From a virus: DNA of 64,000 nucleotides. Shown piece after piece: positions 10,152 to 18,418 of this stretch; the stretch's first letter is position 1; every line of letters begins with the position of its first letter. The notes under the pieces were generated by a model, which was not told where the DNA came from, made no database searches, and was given only the letters and a program-made list of their open reading frames with translations. The position numbers and the translations under genes are program-made. The DNA is taken from positions 17,828 to 81,827 of the IMG/VR virus record IMGVR_UViG_3300042543_000363. The stretch is one strand, 5' to 3'.

Positions 10152-10970
10152 TTAACCTTGTTCAAACTTAATACTTGCGGACTTGATAGTAATAGAACCG
10201 CTTTCAATGACAATACTAGAACCACCGACTTTTAAAGTTATCTTAGAACCAGCATCCACTGTAATTTCTGTTGCTGCTTTAACAAGAGCGTCAGAGGCAG
10301 AATTTACAGTAGCTGTAGATCCGGTCTGCACTAACATCGTGCTACCTGTTTCTATTTTACCTTTTTCTTTAACGAATACATCATGATTGGCACCTGCATA
10401 CATTGAAACGTCTTTTTGAAAGACTTCAATTTTTTTCTTCTCGCCCATAGAAACATAATCGCCTTCTGTGGCGTGAAACCTATCGCCTTTCACTCTATTT
10501 CTATTTGTTCCTGCATCAACATTACAATGAACAGGAGCCGAACCTTTTTGAACACCATTATATCTGGAATCTCCAGACATTTTGAATTCTTTTTTGCCAG
10601 TTCCTCTATAGTAATTTTTACCAGTAGTTTGACCAAAATCATCACCGTGTTCCATTCTACCAGTTTTTTCACCATTGTGATCGAAATGACCGTCTACTTG
10701 AATTGATTTACCACCACCAACATAAGCTCTATGTTCTCCAGGATTTACTGCTGTGTGTATCTCTTTTTTCTTTTGATCATGATGAGTTATCTGGTAACTT
10801 CCACTGGGAGTTAATGACTCTGAATATGATTTTTCGTGTTCTTCTGGATTACGATATACTAAATGGTGTCCGCCAAGTGCGTCCCATTCTCCATGAACAT
10901 AACCATATTTTGGTTCAATCTCGTTTTCGTCTAGTGCTGATTTTGGAACTTTTTTATTATGATCTACCAT
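10152..10970 (-). CDS. Central spike beta-helix protein (gp5 C-domain-like)
   Basis: 272 residues. The last third is a run of short alternating repeats (VNSASDALVKAATEITVDAG, GSKITLKVGGSSIVIESGSI) typical of the triple-stranded beta-helix of gp5/VgrG needles. The N-terminal half is hydrophilic, His/Gly-rich and of unknown fold. No lysozyme domain is visible. It lies between the PAAR tip gene and a glycine-rich gene, and the OB-fold part of gp5 is a separate gene two ORFs upstream, so the single T4 gp5 chain appears split here. Confidence 0.8.
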   Translation of the reverse strand: MVDHNKKVPKSALDENEIEPKYGYVHGEWDALGGHHLVYRNPEEHEKSYSESLTPSGSYQITHHDQKKKEIHTAVNPGEHRAYVGGGKSIQVDGHFDHNGEKTGRMEHGDDFGQTTGKNYYRGTGKKEFKMSGDSRYNGVQKGSAPVHCNVDAGTNRNRVKGDRFHATEGDYVSMGEKKKIEVFQKDVSMYAGANHDVFVKEKGKIETGSTMLVQTGSTATVNSASDALVKAATEITVDAGSKITLKVGGSSIVIESGSITIKSASIKFEQG

Positions 10971-12445
10971 TAACTTATACCTAATAATGTTAACATCTGA
11001 GCAATATTTTTCTTACCAGTATCAGTAACATCTCCACCAGTATAAAATCCGCCACCAGAAGCGCCAGGGAATCCACTACCAGCACCTCCGCCACCTCCGC
11101 CTGATCCACCACCAAAACCACCAAAACTTCCTAATAAATTACCACCACCAAGATTACCGAGCACTCCTGAAATACCACCGCCACCGGAATTGAAACCGCT
11201 CATGATATTTGAAATACCACCCATGTTACCTAGAGAACCGAGACCGCCGCCCATTCCTCCGCCCATAGCTTGGTTACCTAATTCAAACAACTGATTATTG
11301 AATGACATATCTTTAGTAAATTGATTCATTGTTTTTTGTACATCGCCTTGATTCAATACAGATTTTGGTAGCTGTTGTGAGAGCAACATTTGCATAAGAG
11401 ATTGCAATTGACCTCCCATATTCCCACCACCACTGCTATTATTATTTTGACTTGAGTTGTTACCAATATTATTGTTGGTAATATTTTCCTCTACATTGAC
11501 AACTTGTTTGGCCAATATCTCATTTAATATATCAGTCGTCAATAATGGCTGTGGTATTTGTATCTGAATGTATGGCTTAAGATCGGCAGCGATTTCTAAT
11601 TCAGAAACTGAATATGTCTCTTCATTTGGCGTTGTGTAAACAAACGAACCAGGCGGTCTCCTGGTATAAACTTTTTCAGTTTTGTCTGGTGATAACCATT
11701 CTATGTATCCGGGATATGGATCGTCAGCAATTTCATAATATTGTTTATTGTATCCATCTGGCACATTACTTAAAGAAACTAAAGGTTCTGGTACAATGTC
11801 GCCATAAATTGTTTCATCATAAACTGAAACAGGAATATTCAATGGCCCATAATACAAAGCAACTTTAATTAAATTTGCTATACCATTCTTAACGATATCC
11901 TGAAACCTATCATCAATTCTATCTATACCGCCTTTATCTAATAAAGTAGTAAATACCAAAATGACTCTCTCAAACCCATATCTGAGAGACAAAATTGCAA
12001 GAGCGCCAGTAAACGAATCGTTAATTACAGTAACTATACCTGCAGGTATTGGGTCACTATTTTGTAGAATACCTTGTGGTGTATTTTGTCCTGAACCACC
12101 AGCGCCCATGCCGCCCATCATGCCGCTGCCCATGCCTAAAATATTTGACATCTGCATTAATTGCTGATACATTTGAGGCAAAACTTGCGCTTTTCCTTGC
12201 GGATCAACCTTTTTCATCAATTGAGGTAGATCAGTTTGACCTTTATCAGCCGAAGCAGAAGTTGGCTTATCCGCATTTGGAGCAAATTTATCTCGAGCGT
12301 CAGATAATGTTTTAGAATCATCTGGCTTTACTGCAGGAGCGTCAGCATATTTTACTTCAGCATTAATCTTAGGTTTTTTACCACCTAATGTCTGATGATT
12401 CGGACTAACTGTTTTGTTATTGTTCTCAAAAGCCTTTTCTGCCAT
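10970..12445 (-). CDS. Glycine-rich spike/hub-associated structural protein
   Basis: 491 residues, not recognised. Residues 1-95 are charged and disordered-looking. There is a short Met/Gly stretch (about 100-115), then a folded region of about 170 residues (PAGIVTVINDSFTGALAILS ... VLVFTTLLDKGG-like, with a YYEIADDPYPGYIEWLSPD segment), and finally a long Asn/Gly-rich tail (about 325-480). Its start overlaps the OB-fold gene stop by 1 bp and its stop overlaps the beta-helix gene start by 1 bp. This tight linkage between two parts of the spike suggests a spike or hub partner. Function unknown. Confidence 0.6.
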   Translation of the reverse strand: MAEKAFENNNKTVSPNHQTLGGKKPKINAEVKYADAPAVKPDDSKTLSDARDKFAPNADKPTSASADKGQTDLPQLMKKVDPQGKAQVLPQMYQQLMQMSNILGMGSGMMGGMGAGGSGQNTPQGILQNSDPIPAGIVTVINDSFTGALAILSLRYGFERVILVFTTLLDKGGIDRIDDRFQDIVKNGIANLIKVALYYGPLNIPVSVYDETIYGDIVPEPLVSLSNVPDGYNKQYYEIADDPYPGYIEWLSPDKTEKVYTRRPPGSFVYTTPNEETYSVSELEIAADLKPYIQIQIPQPLLTTDILNEILAKQVVNVEENITNNNIGNNSSQNNNSSGGGNMGGQLQSLMQMLLSQQLPKSVLNQGDVQKTMNQFTKDMSFNNQLFELGNQAMGGGMGGGLGSLGNMGGISNIMSGFNSGGGGISGVLGNLGGGNLLGSFGGFGGGSGGGGGGAGSGFPGASGGGFYTGGDVTDTGKKNIAQMLTLLGIS

Positions 12446-12852
12446 TAATTACTTTTCCTTGTCCAAGCAGGATTATCAATACCAGGTTTCTTAATTTTAC
12501 CTCCAGAATTTCTTTGAGCTTCTTGTGATTGTTGACCTACGCCGCCATTACTATCTTCGTGACCCTCTGGCATATCACCACGAGCCAAAGAACCAAGAAC
12601 AATAGGATATTGCATAGCAGTATCATGAGGTAAATATGTAACTAATACTCTAGAGCCCACTTTTAATCCTGAAGGCGAAACTCCAATTCTTGACGTTGCA
12701 GCTGATGTTATAGGTTGTACTACCATAGCCCATGGAAGTTCTTCGTCTTTGATTGCTTGTTCATCATTATGTTCGTTATAAATTCTGACTTTAACACGAC
12801 CTGATTTAGTAGGATCATCTTCAAAATTTCTAACTTCTGCAATATAAAACAT
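12445..12852 (-). CDS. gp5: Baseplate hub OB-fold protein (gp5 N-domain)
   Basis: 135 residues. The pattern EVRNFEDDPTKSGRVKVRIY, then LPWAMVVQPITSA and GSRVLVTYLPHDTAMQYPIV, is the Gp5 N-terminal OB-fold that docks on gp27. In T4 this domain is fused to a lysozyme and a beta-helix; here it ends after a short linker. Overlaps the gp27 stop by 1 bp. Confidence 0.87.
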   Translation of the reverse strand: MFYIAEVRNFEDDPTKSGRVKVRIYNEHNDEQAIKDEELPWAMVVQPITSAATSRIGVSPSGLKVGSRVLVTYLPHDTAMQYPIVLGSLARGDMPEGHEDSNGGVGQQSQEAQRNSGGKIKKPGIDNPAWTRKSN

Positions 12853-14108
12853 TATCCCTGACCTCCACCGCCACGTTTGAACGACGCCTTAACAACTCTT
12901 AATATCATTGTGCAGTTTGGTGGTTCTGCCGCAACCCTATACTTTGTTCTTATAGCAACCACTAGACATTTTCCATTAAACTGAGATTCACCTTCTTCCC
13001 AATTGCTATTAGATTTCTTAGGTATGTCCAGTTCAACCATAGATCCTAAAGTAATTTTAGGGTTATAGTAAACTTCTAATTCTGCTGAGTTCTGCGCTAA
13101 ATGAGCCAAAAATGCTGCTCTTTTTGTTTTGGCCTCAGAAGTTGTATGTTTATCTTTGTTATTCGCTTTATCATGTATATATCTTACAGGAGCAGATTTA
13201 GCATAAGAAGGAGAACTGTCATAAACTCCTTGATTGTCAGCAAACTTAAATTTATTTCGTTTTTGTGTGTTTGTTGCAACAACCTTATGAGTTGTTAAAT
13301 CTACAGCATACTCTTCGGTTTTATCCAATGCTCTTGGGCCAGCATCAAAGTTCTTTGATGGTTTAAACCACATTATAGAATTTTGTCTGTCTTGTTGATT
13401 TGCCTTAGAAAAATTTAGATTTGTAGTTTGTCTTAATTTGACTACTGGAGACTTCTCGAATAATTCTTCAAATGTTTTGAATACATATTTGTGTTCACCA
13501 TTACTGTCTCCCTGTTGAAAAAGAGCAAATGTAGAAGATTCATATTTCTCTGAAACATGTTCCGTGTTCATTTTTTTCAATGCATCTAAAGGATGCATTT
13601 TAGGAATAACAATTCTACGATTTCCTTTAGTGTCAGCTTTTTCTATTTTTCTTTTGGTCTTAAATCCTTCTTTAAGGATATGTTCAACAACTTCGCTTGT
13701 TTTGCCTTTGAAACTTTTTTCAATATGATTACCCTGAGCATTTAAAAATTCTGGAGAAACACACCTAATATCATATTGTTTGTGGTGACCTGAACCGAAA
13801 TTGTTTTGTGATTGGTCGTTAAGATTTTTATTTTGGAACATTTTGAATTTGAAATTGCCACCGCCACCGGCACTAAAAATACTATCATCTCCTGAAAATC
13901 TTATTTCAACGTCCTGATCATAAGAACCGTTGATTCTGTTTTGGCCCAATGAATCGGATGGGTCCATAACTCTGACCTCTCCAACAGGACCATATGGGTT
14001 CAATATATCTTCATATACGTTGAATCCAACCAATGAGACCTTTTTGTCCTTGGTTAGTTCCATATTTCCTATTTTAACATTGGATATCTTAATATCGCCA
14101 GCAGCCAT
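12852..14108 (-). CDS. gp27: Baseplate hub protein gp27-like
   Basis: 418 residues against 391 in T4. The region around FNVYEDILNPYGPVGEVRVM and the later IRCVSPEFLNAQ and FKGKTSEVVEHIL segments match the gp27/VgrG hub fold (two tube-like domains and a clamp). gp27 trimers join the tail tube to the spike. It lies directly upstream of the OB-fold gene, its expected binding partner. Assignment rests on motif pattern and gene order. Confidence 0.78.
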   Translation of the reverse strand: MAAGDIKISNVKIGNMELTKDKKVSLVGFNVYEDILNPYGPVGEVRVMDPSDSLGQNRINGSYDQDVEIRFSGDDSIFSAGGGGNFKFKMFQNKNLNDQSQNNFGSGHHKQYDIRCVSPEFLNAQGNHIEKSFKGKTSEVVEHILKEGFKTKRKIEKADTKGNRRIVIPKMHPLDALKKMNTEHVSEKYESSTFALFQQGDSNGEHKYVFKTFEELFEKSPVVKLRQTTNLNFSKANQQDRQNSIMWFKPSKNFDAGPRALDKTEEYAVDLTTHKVVATNTQKRNKFKFADNQGVYDSSPSYAKSAPVRYIHDKANNKDKHTTSEAKTKRAAFLAHLAQNSAELEVYYNPKITLGSMVELDIPKKSNSNWEEGESQFNGKCLVVAIRTKYRVAAEPPNCTMILRVVKASFKRGGGGQG

Positions 14109-14109
14109 G

Positions 14110-14985
14110 TTATTCGCTCAATAAATCTGTTAAGTTGTCAACTGCTACTTGTTTCAATCTACTATCCAAAATTCTGATAGTTTTATTAAATTCATTTTTA
14201 TCCTCTTCATATTGCAAATAAGTAATTGGCTTCCAATATATTTCTTCATCCACAGGTATATTTGAAGAAACTACAGTTGAAGTAGTAAAGACTGTATTCA
14301 CTGAACTTTCAGAACCATAGATATAGCTGTTTGAAGTTATAGAAACTTCTGCGCTATTTTTATAGACTCCACTGACATGACATATAGAAACTAAATTATT
14401 AGATACTGATAATACCTGACCTCTACCATAGTTTTCAGTATCAAAATTGATATAACAAATTTCGTCTTTGATAAATGAGGTATTACTAACATTATATTGT
14501 ACAATTTTATTTGTATTAGTTTTCCAGTCTATTTGTTTTCTTTTATATGACATAGTTTTGCCATTGGTACCGATTACAGGCTCCCAATACCTTTGTTGTC
14601 CAACGGTCAACGCATTGTATCCACCAATTGTTATTTGATCGCTGTCCGCCCAATTGTTCATATAATGTTTGACTTTAGTTTGAGCGTTATAATACGAACC
14701 ATATTTCTTATCTAGAAAATCAACCATTTCTCTTTCGTGTAAATACCACTCATAATATGGATCTACTATTTTATTAACAATGTAAATGATCCAGCTTTTA
14801 TACTGATCTTCGTAATATCTAGCACTTAGTTGATCTGGTCTCTCGTTATCAGTAATCTCATAAGGATAATACACAAATGGTATGTTTTCAATTTTATCTA
14901 AAACTGTGACACGTCTAGTAATATCTATAGCCTGATTATTGGCATAGGTGATTACAGGAAATTTGTCGAAATATCTTTGTGGCAT
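14110..14985 (-). CDS. gp53: Baseplate wedge protein gp53-like
   Basis: 291 residues (T4 gp53: 196). The phrase NERPDQLSARYYEDQYKSWI followed by IYIVNKIVDPYYEWYL corresponds to the RPEELANAIYGNPQLYW ... NDNYDPYYGW region of T4 gp53. gp53 locks neighbouring wedges around the hub. The extra length lies in a central Asn/Ser/Thr-rich insertion. It overlaps nothing and is 1 bp from the gp27-like gene. Confidence 0.85.
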   Translation of the reverse strand: MPQRYFDKFPVITYANNQAIDITRRVTVLDKIENIPFVYYPYEITDNERPDQLSARYYEDQYKSWIIYIVNKIVDPYYEWYLHEREMVDFLDKKYGSYYNAQTKVKHYMNNWADSDQITIGGYNALTVGQQRYWEPVIGTNGKTMSYKRKQIDWKTNTNKIVQYNVSNTSFIKDEICYINFDTENYGRGQVLSVSNNLVSICHVSGVYKNSAEVSITSNSYIYGSESSVNTVFTTSTVVSSNIPVDEEIYWKPITYLQYEEDKNEFNKTIRILDSRLKQVAVDNLTDLLSE

Positions 14986-14996
14986 TTCTTGCTCTT

Positions 14997-15758
14997 TTAT
15001 GTAATTTCTTCAGAAGTCCAAAGTTGGATTTCTTTCAATTGTAATGTTAGATTTATTATTGTTGGTGCGCCGCTTTTAAAGAAAGATGGAGTACCAGAAC
15101 CATTATAATCTACTTGCACTGAAATGATCGCACATGGCTTCAGTTTAAACAGATACTTTTCTGGCTTAAATGAGACCAGAGCGATTTTAGGATACTTTTG
15201 TAACCCCCAAGCACTACCAATACTAGGTAATGCAGCCTTTTTACATTCTTTTATTATACTCAATAATGTATCAGATTCGCTTTCGGTATTTGGCGCCAAA
15301 GTCCAGCTTAACGTGAATTCTTTGAATCCGGGCCTTTTATACATCATATACATAAATGGACTAACAGTTTCTCCTCCTTGAGAAATACCTGGCACGCCGG
15401 TGCCAAACATTCCACCTATTTCTATGCCAGCAAGACCAGCATTAGCAAGAGTATTTAATTGATTAGCTCCAGGTAGATAAGAACCAAGTGTAGTTAATCC
15501 TTGTTGAATTGCATTAATGCCGCTCCATTCTTCCCATAAAATAACTTCATTATCATTTAATCTTCTAGGGATTGGTAGTTTGAATCCGCCACCATAAGAG
15601 ATAGCTCCTAAACCGTTTGATACTAGACTGTATTCATAATTAACAAGACTGATATTCGTGTAAAATCCTCTATTAGACTGAATTAAGTCTTCAGGAAATG
15701 TTCTTGATTGTCTGTTAAATCTTCCGGGCGGCTGCGGAAAGTTCTGTGTTAGAGCCAT
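14997..15758 (-). CDS. Tail tube cap / baseplate tube protein (gp48 or gp54-like)
   Basis: 253 residues. It begins with a flexible Pro/Arg-rich segment and ends with a beta-rich domain closing in IINLTLQLKEIQLWTSEEI, the usual end of gp48/gp54 family proteins whose domain resembles the tail tube protein gp19. These proteins form the first rings that nucleate the tail tube on the baseplate. First gene of the leftward structural operon, with a late-promoter-like octamer 42 bp upstream. gp48 versus gp54 cannot be separated by eye. Confidence 0.72.
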   Translation of the reverse strand: MALTQNFPQPPGRFNRQSRTFPEDLIQSNRGFYTNISLVNYEYSLVSNGLGAISYGGGFKLPIPRRLNDNEVILWEEWSGINAIQQGLTTLGSYLPGANQLNTLANAGLAGIEIGGMFGTGVPGISQGGETVSPFMYMMYKRPGFKEFTLSWTLAPNTESESDTLLSIIKECKKAALPSIGSAWGLQKYPKIALVSFKPEKYLFKLKPCAIISVQVDYNGSGTPSFFKSGAPTIINLTLQLKEIQLWTSEEIT

Positions 15759-15776
15759 AGTATCCCTTAATCTTGT

Positions 15777-15784
15777 AATAAATA
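15777..15784 (+). promoter_or_regulatory. Late-promoter-like octamer for the gp4 operon
   Basis: AATAAATA, one mismatch from the T4 late promoter TATAAATA, 36 bp upstream of the gp4 start. It faces a leftward copy at 15800-15807 in the 62-bp divergent gap. Confidence 0.4.
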
Positions 15785-15799
15785 TTACTACTTTACTTT

Positions 15800-15807
15800 A
15801 TTTATTT
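15800..15807 (-). promoter_or_regulatory. Late-promoter-like octamer for the baseplate operon
   Basis: AATAAATA on the minus strand, one mismatch from TATAAATA, 42 bp upstream of the first baseplate gene. Its likely transcript would start inside the facing octamer, so the two late promoters overlap. Confidence 0.4.
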
Positions 15808-15820
15808 AAACTGTATCAAG

Positions 15821-16267
15821 ATGGCAACATATAAAGGTTACTTTAAACCCATAAACCCTGATAAATACAAAGGCGATTCTTCAAATATTGTCTACAGAAG
15901 TAGATGGGAATTTGTGTATATGGCTAGGCTGGATAAAGATCCAGACGTTATTTGGTGGCAGAGCGAAGAGACTATAATTCCTTATAGATCTCCAGTGGAC
16001 AATAGAGTCCATAGGTATTATCCTGATTTTGTAGTCAGGAAAAAAACTAAAGAAGGTACCAAAACTATAGTAATTGAAATAAAACCTTATGCCCAGACTT
16101 TACCTCCAACTATTACTGAAGGTAAAAGAAAGTCTCGGAAATATGTTAATGAAGTTATGACTTGGGGTGTAAATTCAGCAAAATGGAAAGCTGCCAGAGA
16201 ATTTTGTAGAGACAGAGGTTATGAATTTGAAATCATAACTGAAAAAGAGCTAGGACTCATGTTTTAA
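15821..16267 (+). CDS. gp4: Head completion protein gp4
   Basis: 148 residues, matching T4 gp4 (150). It has the nuclease-like pattern of this family: YRSRWEFVYMARLDKDPDVI, PDFVVRKK and IEIKPYAQTLPP, which recalls TnsA-type endonucleases (D...ExK). gp4 (also called gp50/65) is added after DNA packaging, before tail joining. The stop overlaps the next start by 1 bp (TAATG). Confidence 0.9.
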   Translation: MATYKGYFKPINPDKYKGDSSNIVYRSRWEFVYMARLDKDPDVIWWQSEETIIPYRSPVDNRVHRYYPDFVVRKKTKEGTKTIVIEIKPYAQTLPPTITEGKRKSRKYVNEVMTWGVNSAKWKAAREFCRDRGYEFEIITEKELGLMF

Positions 16268-16842
16268 TGCCAAATACTTTTAATGATCTTCTGAAAGCCA
16301 GTTCCAGGGCTATAGCAGACAAATCAACTACAGCCCAAGATTGGTTTTCTTCCTCTGTCGAAGATCTGAAGGCAAATAAAACAAAAGCTGATCCTAATAA
16401 AATTTTTAGAAAATCATCTATGCCTTTTATAGGCGGAATGTTTCTTTATCTTTATGATCCCAAATACAAAAACACTTTACCGTTTTACGATATGTTTCCA
16501 CTGACCCTACCAGTTGAAATGTATCTAGATGGTTTTTTAGGAATCAATCTTCATTACCTACCTCCTTTGGCCAGAATTAAAATATTAAATTCTCTGATAG
16601 ATTTGACCGATGAAAATAAATATAATAAGAATAAGAGATTAAGTATATCTTATGAGTTTTTAAAAGGTTACTCTAATCAATTAAAAGGCGTTGAAGGTTG
16701 CATAAAAAGATATCTTTTTTCGCACGTTAGAAGTTCTTTTCATGAAGTTGACCCTTCTGACTGGGAAAAGGCTGCTGTGTTACCGCTTCAAAGATGGAAA
16801 ATTAATAGTAATAGAAGATATGCTGGTTCACCACCTTACTAG
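16267..16842 (+). CDS. Conserved T4-like phage protein next to gp4
   Basis: 191 residues. The sequence (ADKSTTAQDWFSSSVEDL, then a MPFIGGMFLYLYDPKYKNTL type segment and YDMFPLTLPVEMY) belongs to a protein conserved beside gp4 in cyanophages and relatives. The exact function is not known to me. Two Tyr/Phe/Pro-rich hydrophobic patches and a basic C-terminus suggest a virion or DNA-binding role. It is translationally coupled to gp4 and followed 8 bp later by a tail-tube-fold gene, so a role in head or tail completion is the best guess. Confidence 0.6.
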   Translation: MPNTFNDLLKASSRAIADKSTTAQDWFSSSVEDLKANKTKADPNKIFRKSSMPFIGGMFLYLYDPKYKNTLPFYDMFPLTLPVEMYLDGFLGINLHYLPPLARIKILNSLIDLTDENKYNKNKRLSISYEFLKGYSNQLKGVEGCIKRYLFSHVRSSFHEVDPSDWEKAAVLPLQRWKINSNRRYAGSPPY

Positions 16843-16850
16843 GAAGAAAA

Positions 16851-17516
16851 ATGCCATTTAACATAAACGCCTATCAAACAAATTTAAGAGATTTTGGCTA
16901 TCTAGACAATAATGCATTCTCAGTTTTGATACAAACTCCTCGAGTTTTGTCAAACGCTGTTCTTAGTAATCAGGGCACTCCTACAGCCATTTATAAAATT
17001 GCTAAAAACATGGAGTTCAGAATAGATCAAGTAAGAGCTCCTGGTATTTCTATAATGACAGCGGATATTAATCGATTTGGTATAGGTCCAACTCAAAAAA
17101 TGCCAATAAGCGCTCAATTTCAAGAAGTATCTATTTCTATGCTTGGCGATCATTATTGCGAATTTTGGCAATATTGGTATCAATGGACTAGAGCTATTTT
17201 TCAATATAACGGTTCAACTGCAAATAATTCTACGCCAAATTATACTGCAGATTATAAAGAAAACTATGCCACCACTATGGTTATTTTCATTTACGACCAT
17301 TATGGTAACATAGTTCAAAAAATAAATCTTTTTGACGCCTTTCCTACAGCTATCAGAGAATTTCCTCTCTCTTGGGGCGATTCAAATCTTCTAAAAATCA
17401 ATGTCTCTATTGCTTACACAGAATATACAATAGAAAACTCTTCAATACAGCCAACTAATTCACAACAAAGAACTAATCTATCATCAGGGACTGCAAGGAG
17501 CTCTGTGACAATTTAA
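16851..17516 (+). CDS. Tail-tube-fold protein (gp19/gp54-like)
   Basis: 221 residues. It shows the tube-protein pattern: a start domain NFxxFS-type (NAFSVLIQTPRVL), FRIDQVRAPGISI, ISAQFQEVSISML and a closing FPTAIREFPLSWGDSN with LLKINVSIAYTEY. This is the two-sheet fold shared by gp19, gp48 and gp54. It may be the tail tube initiator gp54 rather than the major tube, since gp19 usually sits with the sheath gene, absent here. It precedes a chaperone/frameshift pair and a long coiled-coil protein, the order used by many tailed phages around the tube gene. Confidence 0.65.
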   Translation: MPFNINAYQTNLRDFGYLDNNAFSVLIQTPRVLSNAVLSNQGTPTAIYKIAKNMEFRIDQVRAPGISIMTADINRFGIGPTQKMPISAQFQEVSISMLGDHYCEFWQYWYQWTRAIFQYNGSTANNSTPNYTADYKENYATTMVIFIYDHYGNIVQKINLFDAFPTAIREFPLSWGDSNLLKINVSIAYTEYTIENSSIQPTNSQQRTNLSSGTARSSVTI

Positions 17517-17531
17517 TAATGGAGTATATTA

Positions 17532-18242
17532 ATGTCATTACCGAAAATTGATTATCCTGTATATAAAATAAATGTACCATCTCTGAAAAAAGACTTTCAG
17601 TTTAGACCTTTTTTAGTCAAAGAAGAAAAATTATTGTTGATGGCAAAGGAAAGCGATAATTCAGCTGACATCCTTTCTGCTATTAAACAGGTAGTCAATA
17701 ATTGTTCCGTTGACCCAAAATTAGATGTTAGCAAACTAGCATTATTTGATCTTGAATACATTTTCTTAAAATTAAGATCAGTATCAGTTGATAACATAGT
17801 AAAGGTATCATATAGAGATTCAGAGGATAAAAAAGTATATGACTTCGAAATCAATTTAGAAGAAGTTAAAGTCAACTATCCCAAAAAAATGGAAAACAAG
17901 ATTAAGATAACTCCGCAGTCAGGGATAATCATGAAATATCCTTCAGCTGCGTTATACGATGACAAAGATTTTCTAAATCTAGAAAAAGATTATATGTTTG
18001 AGCTAATTATCAGATGTATCGAATCTATCTATTTTGAAGATCAGATTTATGAATGTAAAGATTATAAAAGAGAAGAATTGAACGAGTTTCTTGAAAATTT
18101 AAATATCAAGACATTTGAACAAGTTCAAAACTTTCTATTAAATGTTCCCAGAATGGAATATAAGATTTTATACCAAAACGAACTTGGGAACGATCGGGAA
18201 ATCGTGTTGTCTTCGTTAAATGATTTTTTTACGTGGCGCTGA
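17532..18242 (+). CDS. gp26: Baseplate hub assembly protein gp26-like
   Basis: 236 residues (T4 gp26: 208). It matches the T4 baseplate/gp26 family in length and in motifs: LPVYKINVPS-type opening, FRPFLVKEEKLLLMAKES, IMKYPSAALY and the closing MEYKILYQNELGNDREIVLSSLND region. gp26 acts in assembly of the central hub. The last codons GAT TTT TTT ACG lie on a run of seven T residues at 18224-18230, and an overlapping -1 reading frame continues for 61 more codons, as in phage tail-assembly chaperones. Confidence 0.75.
   Translation: MSLPKIDYPVYKINVPSLKKDFQFRPFLVKEEKLLLMAKESDNSADILSAIKQVVNNCSVDPKLDVSKLALFDLEYIFLKLRSVSVDNIVKVSYRDSEDKKVYDFEINLEEVKVNYPKKMENKIKITPQSGIIMKYPSAALYDDKDFLNLEKDYMFELIIRCIESIYFEDQIYECKDYKREELNEFLENLNIKTFEQVQNFLLNVPRMEYKILYQNELGNDREIVLSSLNDFFTWR
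18224..18230 (+). promoter_or_regulatory. Candidate -1 frameshift slippery run (T7)
   Basis: In the gp26-like frame this reads T TTT TTT, the X XXY YYZ form of a -1 slippery heptamer, followed by ACG TGG CGC TGA. A one-base backward slip avoids the stop and enters the 18233-18415 frame at TAC GTG GCG. No clear downstream pseudoknot was identified by eye. Confidence 0.5.
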
Positions 18243-18415
18243 GTCATAATACGCTATCTAACTATTATGCGACTGTATTTTCTTTGGCTCAGCACCATAA
18301 ATACTCAATTAGTGAAATAGAATCTATGATGCCCTTTGAGAGAGACATATATGTTCAAATGCTAGTCAACTACTTGAAAGAAGTAGAAGAAGCTAAAAAG
18401 AAAACTAACGGATAA
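18233..18415 (+). CDS. Small gp51-like protein or -1 frameshift extension of the gp26-like protein
   Basis: 60 residues from a GTG at 18233, overlapping the end of the gp26-like gene by 10 bp in the -1 frame. There is no ATG and no clear ribosome binding site, so it may be made only as the C-terminal part of a 294-residue frameshift product (233 shared residues plus 61). The sequence is helical (NYYATVFSLAQHHKYSISEI, ESMMPFERDIYVQMLVNYL) and ends in a Lys-rich tail. In gene order it sits where T4-like phages carry small hub-assembly proteins and where other phages carry the GT-type chaperone extension. Confidence 0.6.
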   Translation: MALSHNTLSNYYATVFSLAQHHKYSISEIESMMPFERDIYVQMLVNYLKEVEEAKKKTNG

Positions 18416-18418
18416 CAA

